Below are positions 54,224 to 62,321 of a stretch of 64,000 bases of DNA, piece by piece. Location: positions 930,001-994,000 of the forward strand of contig CAXXHC010000003.1 of assembly GCA_963663525.2 (NCBI GenBank), given 5' to 3'. The DNA is from G963663525 sp963663525. Its GTDB lineage: Bacteria; Myxococcota_A; SURF-8; G963663525. The notes beneath the pieces are model-generated. The model had not been told where the DNA came from and made no database searches. It was given only the letters and a program-made list of their open reading frames with translations. Numbering within the stretch: the stretch's first letter is position 1; each line of letters starts with the position of its first letter. Made by a program: the position numbers and the translations under genes.

Positions 54224-55476
54224 TCCGTTTCCTTTCCGGTTTTCATGGTGTCAAATACGGTATCCAGCATGTCGATGGCGCGTTTTCGCTCGGATTCGTC
54301 GAGATTCAGCGGAGGACGTAAAACGACGGTGTTTTTCGCGACTTCGCCCGTTGTCAACAGGATGCCTTCCTGCGCGGCACGCCGCACGAACTCGTCCGCC
54401 GCAGCTTCATCGGCGAATTCCAGGGAGAACACCCCGCCCGATCCTTGCACGGAAAGAAGCGTTTTTGCGTGCTTTTTCTGCAAATCTTCCAAATCTTTTT
54501 CAAGGAAACATCCGGCATCTCGCGCCTTATCCCAGGGCTTTTCGCTCTCGTAGAGTTCGAGAGCTTTCAGCGCTACGCGACAGCCGATGTCCGAGCCGCC
54601 GAAGGTGGAGAGGTGGATCATCGGGTGCTCGTTCATGAAGCGGTTGACTTCCTGCGTGATGACCGTTGCGGCGATGGGAAACATCCCGCCGCCCAGCGCT
54701 TCACCCAGGATCAGTACATCCGGTTCCAGACCGCTTTCGAGGAAGGCGAATTTCTCGCCGGAGCGCCCGAAGCCGGTCTGGGTTTCATCGACGATCAGCA
54801 GCGCCCCCATGTTCCGACAGCGTTTTTGAAGTTTTCCCAGCCATTCCGGGTCGAGTGCGCGGCAGTGGTTTTCCACCTGGATTGGCTCGACGATCACGGC
54901 GGCGGTCTGGGTGTCGATGGCGTCGAGGAAAGCCTGTTGCGTATCGGGGGAAAGAGCCTGCGTTTCGGGAATCAGCGGACCGTAGAGGGTCGCATCGGCG
55001 CGCGTGGAGAGCGAAAGGGCGAAGCCGGTCTGGCCGTGCCATGCGCCTTCCAGTGAGAGCAGCTTACGTCGCCCGGTCGCGCCGCGCGCTACTTTGCAGG
55101 CGAACTCCAGCGCTTCGCCGCGCACGACGCTGAACACCGAGCATTCCAGATCGCCGGGCAGGAAACGGGCGAGGGCTTCGGCCAGGGCGGCTTTTTCCAT
55201 TGAAATCATTGGGAAATTTCCCTGGTCGGTTTCGTGGGCGGCCTGTTTCAGGGCGTCGGCCAGCTCGGCGTTGCGACGGCCAAGATTGTAGATGCCCGCC
55301 CCGTTGAACCAGTCGAGTACCTCGCGACCGGTTTCGTCCTCGAACGAATTTTTTCCTCGTTTCGACTCGAAAAAAGCACGGCCAGTTCGTTGCATTTCTC
55401 CTAGGATGCCCGATCCGAAGAGGGATTCGCACGCGGACTCGAAGGTTTCGGCGTTTGTGTTCGGGTTTTGAGTCAT
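54220..55476 (-). CDS. Class-III aminotransferase homologue lacking the PLP lysine
   Basis: A 418-residue class-III (ornithine/putrescine type) aminotransferase homologue. It keeps the pyridine-binding Asp (D230 in LLIVDETQTGFGRSG) and the overall layout, but the PLP Lys is replaced by Glu259: the sequence reads LILGEALGGGMF where active enzymes have GKxLGGG (checked as codon GAA on the minus strand). The phosphate-binding region also differs (SVVRGEALEFAC for SGSEAVExA). It is likely a non-catalytic partner of the paralogue encoded immediately upstream, with which it overlaps by four bases. Confidence 0.85.
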   Translation of the reverse strand: MTQNPNTNAETFESACESLFGSGILGEMQRTGRAFFESKRGKNSFEDETGREVLDWFNGAGIYNLGRRNAELADALKQAAHETDQGNFPMISMEKAALAEALARFLPGDLECSVFSVVRGEALEFACKVARGATGRRKLLSLEGAWHGQTGFALSLSTRADATLYGPLIPETQALSPDTQQAFLDAIDTQTAAVIVEPIQVENHCRALDPEWLGKLQKRCRNMGALLIVDETQTGFGRSGEKFAFLESGLEPDVLILGEALGGGMFPIAATVITQEVNRFMNEHPMIHLSTFGGSDIGCRVALKALELYESEKPWDKARDAGCFLEKDLEDLQKKHAKTLLSVQGSGGVFSLEFADEAAADEFVRRAAQEGILLTTGEVAKNTVVLRPPLNLDESERKRAIDMLDTVFDTMKTGKETE

Positions 55477-56906
55477 GATCGGCTTCCTTTGAACGGATCG
55501 GTGAGGGCTTTGAAGACGTCTTCGACGCTGCGCAAGGCTCCGAAAAGCCTGGTCTGTACGGTTTCGCTGTTCAGAAGTTGCAACAGGGCGGGGATTTTCG
55601 CCGCCGGTAGCGCCAGAGGCAACAGAGTTTTCATGTCGCGCAGGGCGAGACCGATGGCGTCGATCAGCTCCTCCAATTCTTCCTCGGAAATCGTGATCGG
55701 GGCCATGAAGCGCATGACCTGCGGCGCGTTTCCGGAATAAGCGGCGAATACCCCGTGTTTGGCCAGTGCGTCGGCCATCATCGGTCCGAGGAATTCGTGG
55801 ATGTACTCGATGCCGACCATCAGTCCTATCCCACGGACATCCTTGATGATTTTCGGATTCTGGCGCTTCAATTCAAGCAATGCTTCCCTAAATCTTTTGC
55901 CGCGCTGCTCGGCGTTCTCCCACAGGCGGTGTTCCACGATGAAATCCAGCACCGCCGACGACACCCGGCAGCCCAAGTCGCTGCCTCCTGTGGCGCTGGG
56001 GTGAAAGCGGGGATGGGCATCGACGAATGCGCCCAGGGGACCGTCGCCGCGATACAGCACCGAGGCGTTGGGGTAGACGCCGCCGCCCAGCGATTTCGCG
56101 ACCGTGAGAATGTCGGGAACCACGCCCGACCACTGGCAGGCGAACAGTTTGCCCGTGCGCCCGAAGCCGGTCTGGATCTCGTCGAAAATCAGCAATATAC
56201 CGGAATCATTGCAGATTTCTCGCAAACCTTGCAGGTATTCGTCGGAGCCCACGAAAATCCCGGCTTCGCCCTGCACCGGTTCGACGACAATGGCGGCGGT
56301 GTCGTCGTCCACCGCGTTTTTCATCGCCTCCAGGTCGTTGAAGGGAACGAAGTCGAAGCCCGGCATCAAGGGTTCGCAGTAGTTGCGGTAGTGCTCTTTG
56401 CCATTGGCCGAAAGGGCAAATCCGGTGTGGCCGTGGTAGGCTTTCACGGTGGAGAGAATCCGGGACTTTCCCGTCGCGCCTCGTGCCATTTTCATGGCGG
56501 CGTCCACGGCGTCGCCGCCTCCTGCGGCGAAAAGAATGCGGTTGAGATCTCCCGGCGCGAGATCGATAAGTTTGCGAGCGAACGCCACTTTTTCGGCGGA
56601 AAGCAGGTTCCATTCGCCCATGTCCAGCTCGTCCGCCGCACGGTCGAGCGCTTCGATGATTTCCGGGTTTCCCCGACCGACGTTGAAGCATCCGGCGGAG
56701 GAGAAGCAGTCGAACATCGGCCTTCCCGGTAGAGGATCGACGAAGCGTACACCGCTACGGCGGGTCTCCACGACGTCGAGGTGCCCGGCGCGCAAATATC
56801 GGACCTGTCCCCGGTTGACGTATTTCATGAACCGCTCGACGAGGCTTTTCTTTTCTTCCTGCGTCATCGTTGATGGAAGGCTGCCAGCGTGTTGAGAATT
56901 TGTCAT
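55473..56906 (-). CDS. Class-III aminotransferase (PLP-dependent)
   Basis: A 477-residue class-III aminotransferase with intact active site: D242 in LLIFDEIQTGFGRTG and PLP Lys K271 in LTVAKSLGGGVYPN, plus AAGGGDAVDAAMKMARGATGK. It has an extra N-terminal segment (SLVERFMKYVNRGQVRYLRAGHLDVVETRR) typical of the group acting on diamines or omega-amino acids. GAGG lies eight bases before ATG 56906. It is first in a three-gene operon with overlapping starts and stops. Confidence 0.92.
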   Translation of the reverse strand: MTNSQHAGSLPSTMTQEEKKSLVERFMKYVNRGQVRYLRAGHLDVVETRRSGVRFVDPLPGRPMFDCFSSAGCFNVGRGNPEIIEALDRAADELDMGEWNLLSAEKVAFARKLIDLAPGDLNRILFAAGGGDAVDAAMKMARGATGKSRILSTVKAYHGHTGFALSANGKEHYRNYCEPLMPGFDFVPFNDLEAMKNAVDDDTAAIVVEPVQGEAGIFVGSDEYLQGLREICNDSGILLIFDEIQTGFGRTGKLFACQWSGVVPDILTVAKSLGGGVYPNASVLYRGDGPLGAFVDAHPRFHPSATGGSDLGCRVSSAVLDFIVEHRLWENAEQRGKRFREALLELKRQNPKIIKDVRGIGLMVGIEYIHEFLGPMMADALAKHGVFAAYSGNAPQVMRFMAPITISEEELEELIDAIGLALRDMKTLLPLALPAAKIPALLQLLNSETVQTRLFGALRSVEDVFKALTDPFKGSRS

Positions 56907-57117
56907 CTGCTTTGCCTCATATATGGTAAGTGTGGTATTGTGTCAGAAGGTGATAATTTTCGCATCCAGGAGCAAAAAAAACTACATTTTCCCATGCAGG
57001 CGTCGATTCTTTCCTGCAAAGAAAGTGTGGTTTTCCGCGATCCATTTTGAATGGCAATTGTAGCGAGACGATGCATTCGATTCAACATTAATTCCAATTT
57101 CGTGGAAAGGGGTGGCT

Positions 57118-57717
57118 ATGAAAGCAACTGATTTCAATCTTCAAAACGACCTTCGTTTCAATCCCGAACAGGGTATCACCTCGTTTAGCGATTCGAGATT
57201 GGTGATTTTCGATGCCAACGCCATCGGATTGTTGCGACAGAATCTTTTGGAGGAAATCGGCCTGGAAAAAGCCCGGCGGTTTTTCCTCCGTTTCGGATTT
57301 CAGCACGGTTTCGCGGATTTTATGCAAATGAAAATCAATTACGAGTTCGATTCGGAAATGGATCTGCTTGCCTCCGGACCGGTGATTCATACCTGGGAGG
57401 GGATTGTCCACGCGCAACCCAAAGAGCTTGATTTCAATCGGGAAACCGGTGATTTCTACTTTACCGGGATTTGGAGCAATTCCTACGAGGCCGAACAACA
57501 CCTTAGTTATAACGAAACCGGTGACGAGCCAGTGTGCTGGAGCCTGATGGGCTACGCCAGCGGATGGAGCACCGGTTTCTTCGGCAAGCCGCTGTTGGCC
57601 ATCGAACCGGTATGCATGGGCAAAGGCGACGACCATTGCGAGTGGAAGATTCAGCCGCTCGACAAGTGGGGCGACGAAGCGAAAATCTACATCGAAGCAC
57701 TCAAAGATTTGTTCTAG
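57118..57717 (+). CDS. Free-standing XylR-N/V4R sensor-domain protein
   Basis: A 199-residue protein consisting of the XylR-type N-terminal domain and a V4R domain (PVCWSLMGYASGWSTGFFGKPLLAIEPVCMGKGDDHCEW), normally the aromatic-sensing part of XylR/DmpR activators. The start MKATDFNLQNDLRFNPEQGITSF and HTWEGIVHAQPKELDF are typical. No AAA or DNA-binding domain follows. The cysteines in PVCMGKGDDHC may bind zinc, as in DmpR-type sensors. ATG 57118 with AAAGGGG at five bases. A 63-residue gene follows after nine bases. Confidence 0.88.
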   Translation: MKATDFNLQNDLRFNPEQGITSFSDSRLVIFDANAIGLLRQNLLEEIGLEKARRFFLRFGFQHGFADFMQMKINYEFDSEMDLLASGPVIHTWEGIVHAQPKELDFNRETGDFYFTGIWSNSYEAEQHLSYNETGDEPVCWSLMGYASGWSTGFFGKPLLAIEPVCMGKGDDHCEWKIQPLDKWGDEAKIYIEALKDLF

Positions 57718-57726
57718 GAGGCGACC

Positions 57727-57918
57727 ATGGGCGAAAAACTCGTAAAATACTACAAATTCGTCGGCGATCAGTTCGGACTTTCGGCCAAGGTCAATCTGGC
57801 CAAAGAAACCAAAATTCCTTCGATCAAGGCTGCCATGGCGGAGGATTCGGACGAAAACATCAAGATTTTCAAGGATGCGATTCTCAAAGTGACCGGTCAG
57901 TCGGCTCCCGACATGTGA
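57727..57918 (+). CDS. 63-residue partner of the V4R protein
   Basis: A small helical, mildly charged protein (MGEKLVKYYKFVGDQFGLSA, then LAKETKIPSIKAAMAEDSDENIKIFKDAILKVTG). No family recognised. AGGAGG lies directly before it at the end of the V4R gene, and the terminator at 57923 follows its stop, so the two genes form a closed operon. Confidence 0.75.
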   Translation: MGEKLVKYYKFVGDQFGLSAKVNLAKETKIPSIKAAMAEDSDENIKIFKDAILKVTGQSAPDM

Positions 57919-57922
57919 TTCT

Positions 57923-57966
57923 ACGCGAGAAATTCGGCTTAAAATGCCGGATTTCTCGCGTTTTTC
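57923..57966 (+). terminator. Intrinsic terminator after the V4R operon
   Basis: A 16-bp stem ACGCGAGAAATTCGGC/GCCGGATTTCTCGCGT (one G-T pair) with a 7-base loop, followed by TTTTTC. Confidence 0.93.
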
Positions 57967-58030
57967 TTTTCCTGTCCAACCCCTTTCCTTTCTCACAATT
58001 TTCCAAACCCGTTCGAATCCAAACGATATG

Positions 58031-58072
58031 CAAAAAAGAAAACCCCGGAATCGCGGAGAGGATTCCGGGGTT
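58031..58072 (-). terminator. Minus-strand terminator after a disrupted gene
   Basis: Perfect 12-bp stem AACCCCGGAATC/GATTCCGGGGTT with an 8-base loop; on the minus strand it is followed by TTTTCTTTTTT. It stands 24 bases after a stop codon at 58096 and marks the end of a minus-strand gene now split by an IS element. Confidence 0.88.
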
Positions 58073-58095
58073 GAATGCGTGACGTTCGTTGCTGT

Positions 58096-58195
58096 TTACT
58101 GCTGCAATTCCTCCGGGTAGGTGAAGTTGGGATCCCAGCATTTCGTGAAACAGTATTTCCCGGTGATTTCCCGACTTCCGCACGTACAGAAAAAT
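58096..58195 (-). pseudogene. 3' fragment of a Cys-rich gene cut by an IS element
   Basis: On the minus strand the frame reads FFCTCGSREITGKYCFTKCW DPNFTYPEELQQ and then TAA at 58096, followed by a good terminator. The Cys content resembles the fragments on the other side of the IS1634-type element (59784-60673). The reading into the IS is not meaningful. Confidence 0.6.
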
Positions 58196-59783
58196 GACAC
58201 TCTAACCTACTGAAATCACTTGTTTGGATTTCAAATTTGGGTGTCCCGGTGGTAAAATGAGGCATGTTTGTTCGTCGGAAGCGCAATCAAAGCGGCACCA
58301 TCAGCGTCCAGGTCATCGACAAGACGAGGGGGTATCGGATGGGTTCCACCAGCGATCCCGAAGAGATTGAACGCCTCGTGGCGCTTGGACACGCCTTCAT
58401 TGCGCGTCAATCCGGTCAGTACCAATTGTTTCCGAAAGACGAGACGCGCAACGCAGCGGTACTCGACTTCGTTCATCGCGTACGAAACAGCCAGATTCGA
58501 ACCGTGGGGCCCGAACGGATCTTTGGGGCATTGTTCGATCGCCTCGGCTTTGATGCCGTCCCGGAGCAACTGTTTCGCGACATTGTGATCGCACGCCTGG
58601 CCTATCCGACCAGCAAACTCAAGACCGTCGATTACCTGTACCGCTACCAGGGCAAGCGAATCTCGGTGGATCGCATCTATCGCTTTCTGGACAAGCTGGC
58701 CGACCGATACAAGGAACAGGTCGAGCAAATCGCTTACGACTACTCCCGATCCGTTCTCGAAACCATTTCCGTCGTTTTCTACGACATGACCACACTCTAC
58801 TTTGAGGCCGAAGACGAAGACGACCTGCGCAGAGTCGGGTTTTCCAAGGATGGCAAGTTTCAGCATCCGCAGATCATGCTCGGCTTGTTGATCGGCGAGA
58901 AAGGCTTTCCCATCGGCTACGATATTTTCGAAGGCAATACGTTCGAGGGCCACACTCTGCTGCCGGTTCTCGATGCCATCGGGGCCAGGTATCGTCTGGG
59001 CAAACCGGTCGTCGTGGCGGATGCGACGATGTTATCGGCAAAGAACCTCAAATGCCTCGATGAGGCAAACTATCCTTTCATCGTGGGGGCGCGATTACGC
59101 AACGAATCGGAGGCCATACAGGCGGAGATTTTGAAAAAGAGCGCGGGACTGATAAACGGAGCAAGCCTCGTGATCGACAAGGGCAACGGTCATCGGTTGA
59201 TCGTATCTTACTCCGACAAGCGGGCGGCCAAGGATGCCTACAATCGCGAGAAAGGACTCAAAAAGCTCAGAGGCAAAATCGGATCGGGCAGGTTGACGAA
59301 ACAACAGATCAATCAACGTGGTTACAACAAATTTCTCCGCCTTGTGGGTGATGTGAAGATCGACATCGACGAGACGAAAGTGGAGCAGGCCTCCCGTTGG
59401 GACGGCCTGAAGGGCTATCTGACCAGCACGGCTCACTCGGCATCCAAGGTCATCGACAATTATCGGCAATTGTGGCGTGTCGAAAAGGCGTTTCGGATTT
59501 CCAAAACGGACTTGCGCATCCGACCGATCTATCATTACCGTCCACGACGCATCCAGGCTCATGTCTGTGTGGCCTTTGTCGCGTACACGCTTTACAAAGA
59601 ACTGGAACGCCTGCTGGAAGCAAGTGAATCGCAAATCAGCGTACAACGAGCCGTGGAACTGACCCATACGATGTATGAGATGATCGTAGAATTACCCGAT
59701 GATCCCAGCCCTCGACACATCCTGCTCGGTATGGATCCGCATCAACAGGAACTTCATAACCTACTCCACTGATTCAGGGTGTC
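58196..59783 (+). mobile_element. IS1634-type insertion sequence
   Basis: The transposase gene fills the element. Short imperfect ends GACACTCTAA (58196-58205) and, reverse complemented, GACACCCTGA (59774-59783) match at 8 of 10. Just outside both ends, facing inward, lies GACTTCCGCAC (58173-58183 and reverse complement 59787-59797), so the true ends could be there (58173-59797). No clear target duplication was seen, hence the boundaries are approximate. Confidence 0.75.
58264..59772 (+). CDS. IS1634-family transposase
   Basis: A 502-residue DDE transposase. Segments typical of the family: SVVFYDMTTLYFEAE (first Asp), KPVVVADATMLSAKNLKCL (second Asp), and LWRVEKAFRISKTDLRIRPIYHY with the Glu, followed by RIQAHVCVAFVAYTLYKELE. 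The frame is intact from ATG 58264 to TGA at 59770-59772, so the element may be active. Confidence 0.92.
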   Translation: MFVRRKRNQSGTISVQVIDKTRGYRMGSTSDPEEIERLVALGHAFIARQSGQYQLFPKDETRNAAVLDFVHRVRNSQIRTVGPERIFGALFDRLGFDAVPEQLFRDIVIARLAYPTSKLKTVDYLYRYQGKRISVDRIYRFLDKLADRYKEQVEQIAYDYSRSVLETISVVFYDMTTLYFEAEDEDDLRRVGFSKDGKFQHPQIMLGLLIGEKGFPIGYDIFEGNTFEGHTLLPVLDAIGARYRLGKPVVVADATMLSAKNLKCLDEANYPFIVGARLRNESEAIQAEILKKSAGLINGASLVIDKGNGHRLIVSYSDKRAAKDAYNREKGLKKLRGKIGSGRLTKQQINQRGYNKFLRLVGDVKIDIDETKVEQASRWDGLKGYLTSTAHSASKVIDNYRQLWRVEKAFRISKTDLRIRPIYHYRPRRIQAHVCVAFVAYTLYKELERLLEASESQISVQRAVELTHTMYEMIVELPDDPSPRHILLGMDPHQQELHNLLH

Positions 59784-60673
59784 CCAGTGCGGAAGTCAGG
59801 AAACAGGTATCCGTAGCTGCGCCGAATGTGCCTGCCGGGCACGATGCGCAGGAGTGACCGAACGCCGACTTGTATCCCCATTCACAATTGCACACCGGCC
59901 CATCGATATAACTCAGACACTCGCCATGACCGTCGCAGTGGTAGAGCTGGCATGGATTCTCCACCTCATTATGGACTTAGCGGACGTACATATAGGCTGA
60001 GGACGGTGCTGTCCAGAAACGCGCGGTGTAAGAAATCAACGTGCCAGTAGAGATCCTGAGCAGCTGCCTCCGGGTGAGAATCGGGGGTGTTGACCCAGTA
60101 ATTCGGGAAAACCGTGCCACCCGTGCAGGATCCATTCAAAGCCTCAGGCCAGTAGCAATTTCCGGTCTCGCTTGGGCAACCGGTACAATTGCTGATGCTG
60201 TGGGAACAAGCATCGTGCAGCATACAGGAACTATAGGGTCCCGTAGAATCACAATTGGTGATGAGTGTTCGAACATCATCGATGGTCGGCACGCGCCAAT
60301 TGAAGAAACCTTCCAGCTCCAGGTTGTCACAATAGTCTCGAGCATCGAGCAGGGGCATCCTGGTGGAGGTCGGCGTCACCTGCCAGATTCGATGGAAATA
60401 ACTGTTTGTGTAGGTCTGTGCCAAATAGTGGCAGTCGTAGTCCGACCATCTCAGAGTCGAGTCATCGTAACCGCAATCACAGGCTGCGGCCTGAGAGTAC
60501 TGATCCAAATAGCAATTACCGTGGCCACTGCAGGAATTTTCCTCACCGCCGGGGCATTCCGCATGACAGGCATAACCCTCCCAGCCATTATTGCAGTTGC
60601 AAAAGATCTCGTCGTAGTTTTGATCTACATATCGATAGTCGCAAATACTAACGCACCAAGCCAAGCATAGCAA
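59784..60673 (-). pseudogene. Remnant of Cys-rich EGF/DUF1566-type gene, 5' and middle parts
   Basis: Two frames on the minus strand. 60673-59969 encodes EGF-like repeats (FCNCNNGWEGYACHAECPGG, CSGHGNCYLDQ...CDCGY) and a DUF1566-like domain (DARDYCDNLELEGFFNWRVPTIDDVRTLI, ending YVRPLSP). After its stop, 59964-59784 in another frame continues with ENPCQLYHCDGHGECLSYIDG...CNCEWGY...CASCPAGTFG before meeting the IS. A single-base change near 59970 would join the frames. The 5' end has no signal peptide in frame, although an out-of-frame ATG (MRLAMLGLV) lies nearby, which suggests a second frameshift or truncation. Confidence 0.65.
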
Positions 60674-60733
60674 GCCTCATTCCGAGAGGGCAAACTGTAC
60701 GGGAGGTTCTTGACTTTTACAGCCCCGTTCGAT

Positions 60734-62158
60734 TCAAAGACTGTAATACAGATTCATTTCGAAGGGATGCGGGCGATTGCGGACCGCCACGACTTCTTTG
60801 GTTTTTTCCCAAATCCAGGCTTCGATCAAGTCCGAATTGAAGACATCGCCTTCCAGCAGGTAATCATGATCGTCCGCGAGATGCTGCAACGCCTCTTCGA
60901 GCGTCGCCGGAACGGACAGGAGGTGATCCTTCTTTTCATCGCTCCATTCGAAAACATTTTCATCGAAAGGTCCAAGGCCGTTTTCCGGGGTCGGCATGAT
61001 TTTTTTGCGCACACCGTCCAATCCCGCCATCAACAAGGCGCTCATGGCGAAATAGTAGTTACAAGTGCCGTCGCCTGTACGAAATTCGATGCGCTTGGTT
61101 TCCTCATTGATGGCGTAGCGTGGAATCCGAATGGCCGCGCTACGATTGGCCAACCCGAAAAACAACTTCACGGGGGCTTCGAATCCCGGCAGCAGGCGCT
61201 TGTAGGAATTGGTGCTTGGGTTCGTGAACGCGGCCAGAGAGCGACCGTGCTGCAAAATGCCTCCGATGAACCACAAGGCCGTATCCGACAGATCCGCGTA
61301 AGCACCCTTCCGATAAAACACGTTTTCGCCGTTTTTCCGAAGCTGAATGTGGAAATGCATTCCGTTGCCGGGTTCGTCGTAAAGCGGTTTGGGCATGAAC
61401 GTTGCGCTAAGATCGTGGCGAAGGGCGGTATTGTGGATGATGTCTTTGATGTACATCATGCGGTCCACGATGAAACGGAAGTCCAGAAGCTCGGTTTCTA
61501 TCTCCTGCTGTGAGGAAAGCCCGACTTCGTGGTGATGGTATCTCACGCGACAGCCCGTACGCTCGATCAACTCGACCATTTCCTGGCGAACGTCCGCGTA
61601 TTTGTCGAAGGGAACGTCAATATGATAGCCCTTGCGGTTGGATACGGCGGTTCCGTCTCTGTCTTTGTAGCCGAACGGGAGATCGTCCTTGTTTTCCGCC
61701 GACGTGAAACGATATCCGGCGCTGAATTTTCCGTTGTGGATCTCGGCGTCGTTGAAAAGGTAGAACTCGAATTCCGGTATCCAGAGAGACTGGTCCGCCA
61801 CACCGGAGTTTTCTAAAAACGACTGTGCACGCTGGGCCAAGCTGCGAGGATCTTTGGCCACGCCCACTCTCGTTTCGGAATCGCAGATGTATGCCAACAT
61901 GCGAAACGTCGGACGGTCGGTGAACGGATCGATAATCGCGGTTTCCAGGTCGGGAATGAGCAGCATGTCTCCCGACTCTACGGAACGCATCCCCGGAATG
62001 CTCGACCCGTCGAAAGGAACCCCTTTGGTCATGACTTCTTCAAGCCGCCGAGATGGAAAACCGATGTGATACCAGTTGCCTACGAGATCCGAATATTTCA
62101 CGTCGATGCTCTGGATGCCATGCTTTTCGATGTCCTGTTTGATCTGCGCCAGTTTCAT
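60734..62158 (-). CDS. glnA: Glutamine synthetase, type I
   Basis: A 474-residue glutamine synthetase that joins ammonia to glutamate with ATP in the cytoplasm. Motifs: PFDGSSIPGM, the metal site PEFEFYLF, NGMHFHIQL, NPSTNSYKRLLPGFEAP, ANRSAAIRIPRY and RIEFRTGDGTCNYYFAMSALLMAGLDG. The region that carries the adenylylated Tyr in enterobacterial GS (NLYDLP) reads NVFEWS here, so control by adenylylation is unlikely. ATG 62158 follows GGGAGG at six bases; a GTG six bases upstream is too close to it. Confidence 0.96.
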   Translation of the reverse strand: MKLAQIKQDIEKHGIQSIDVKYSDLVGNWYHIGFPSRRLEEVMTKGVPFDGSSIPGMRSVESGDMLLIPDLETAIIDPFTDRPTFRMLAYICDSETRVGVAKDPRSLAQRAQSFLENSGVADQSLWIPEFEFYLFNDAEIHNGKFSAGYRFTSAENKDDLPFGYKDRDGTAVSNRKGYHIDVPFDKYADVRQEMVELIERTGCRVRYHHHEVGLSSQQEIETELLDFRFIVDRMMYIKDIIHNTALRHDLSATFMPKPLYDEPGNGMHFHIQLRKNGENVFYRKGAYADLSDTALWFIGGILQHGRSLAAFTNPSTNSYKRLLPGFEAPVKLFFGLANRSAAIRIPRYAINEETKRIEFRTGDGTCNYYFAMSALLMAGLDGVRKKIMPTPENGLGPFDENVFEWSDEKKDHLLSVPATLEEALQHLADDHDYLLEGDVFNSDLIEAWIWEKTKEVVAVRNRPHPFEMNLYYSL

Positions 62159-62217
62159 GTCCACCTCCCATGATGCCGCTTTGACCGCACTCCGAAAATC
62201 ATAACCAACCTGCCGGT

Positions 62218-62246
62218 ATCAATGTACCATAAAGCCGGTTTGTCAA
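62218..62246 (-). promoter_or_regulatory. Possible glnA promoter
   Basis: Minus-strand TTGACA (62241-62246) is perfect for a -35 box; 17 bases on, ATTGAT (62218-62223) is a poor -10 box. The segment GGTATCAATGTACC is a small inverted repeat and could be an operator. Weak evidence. Confidence 0.3.
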
Positions 62247-62321
62247 TGTGTTAAAAATCATACCAAATTGCACCGAAATGAAACCAACCGACGCACGTCT
62301 ACGGTAACACCCAAGAGCGAA

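Noticed and set aside
57058..57070. A short match (GTAGCGAGACG) to the foldback repeat of 934-1115 upstream of the V4R gene.
   Set aside because: Only 11 bases are shared and no paired arm was found nearby, so it is probably chance.
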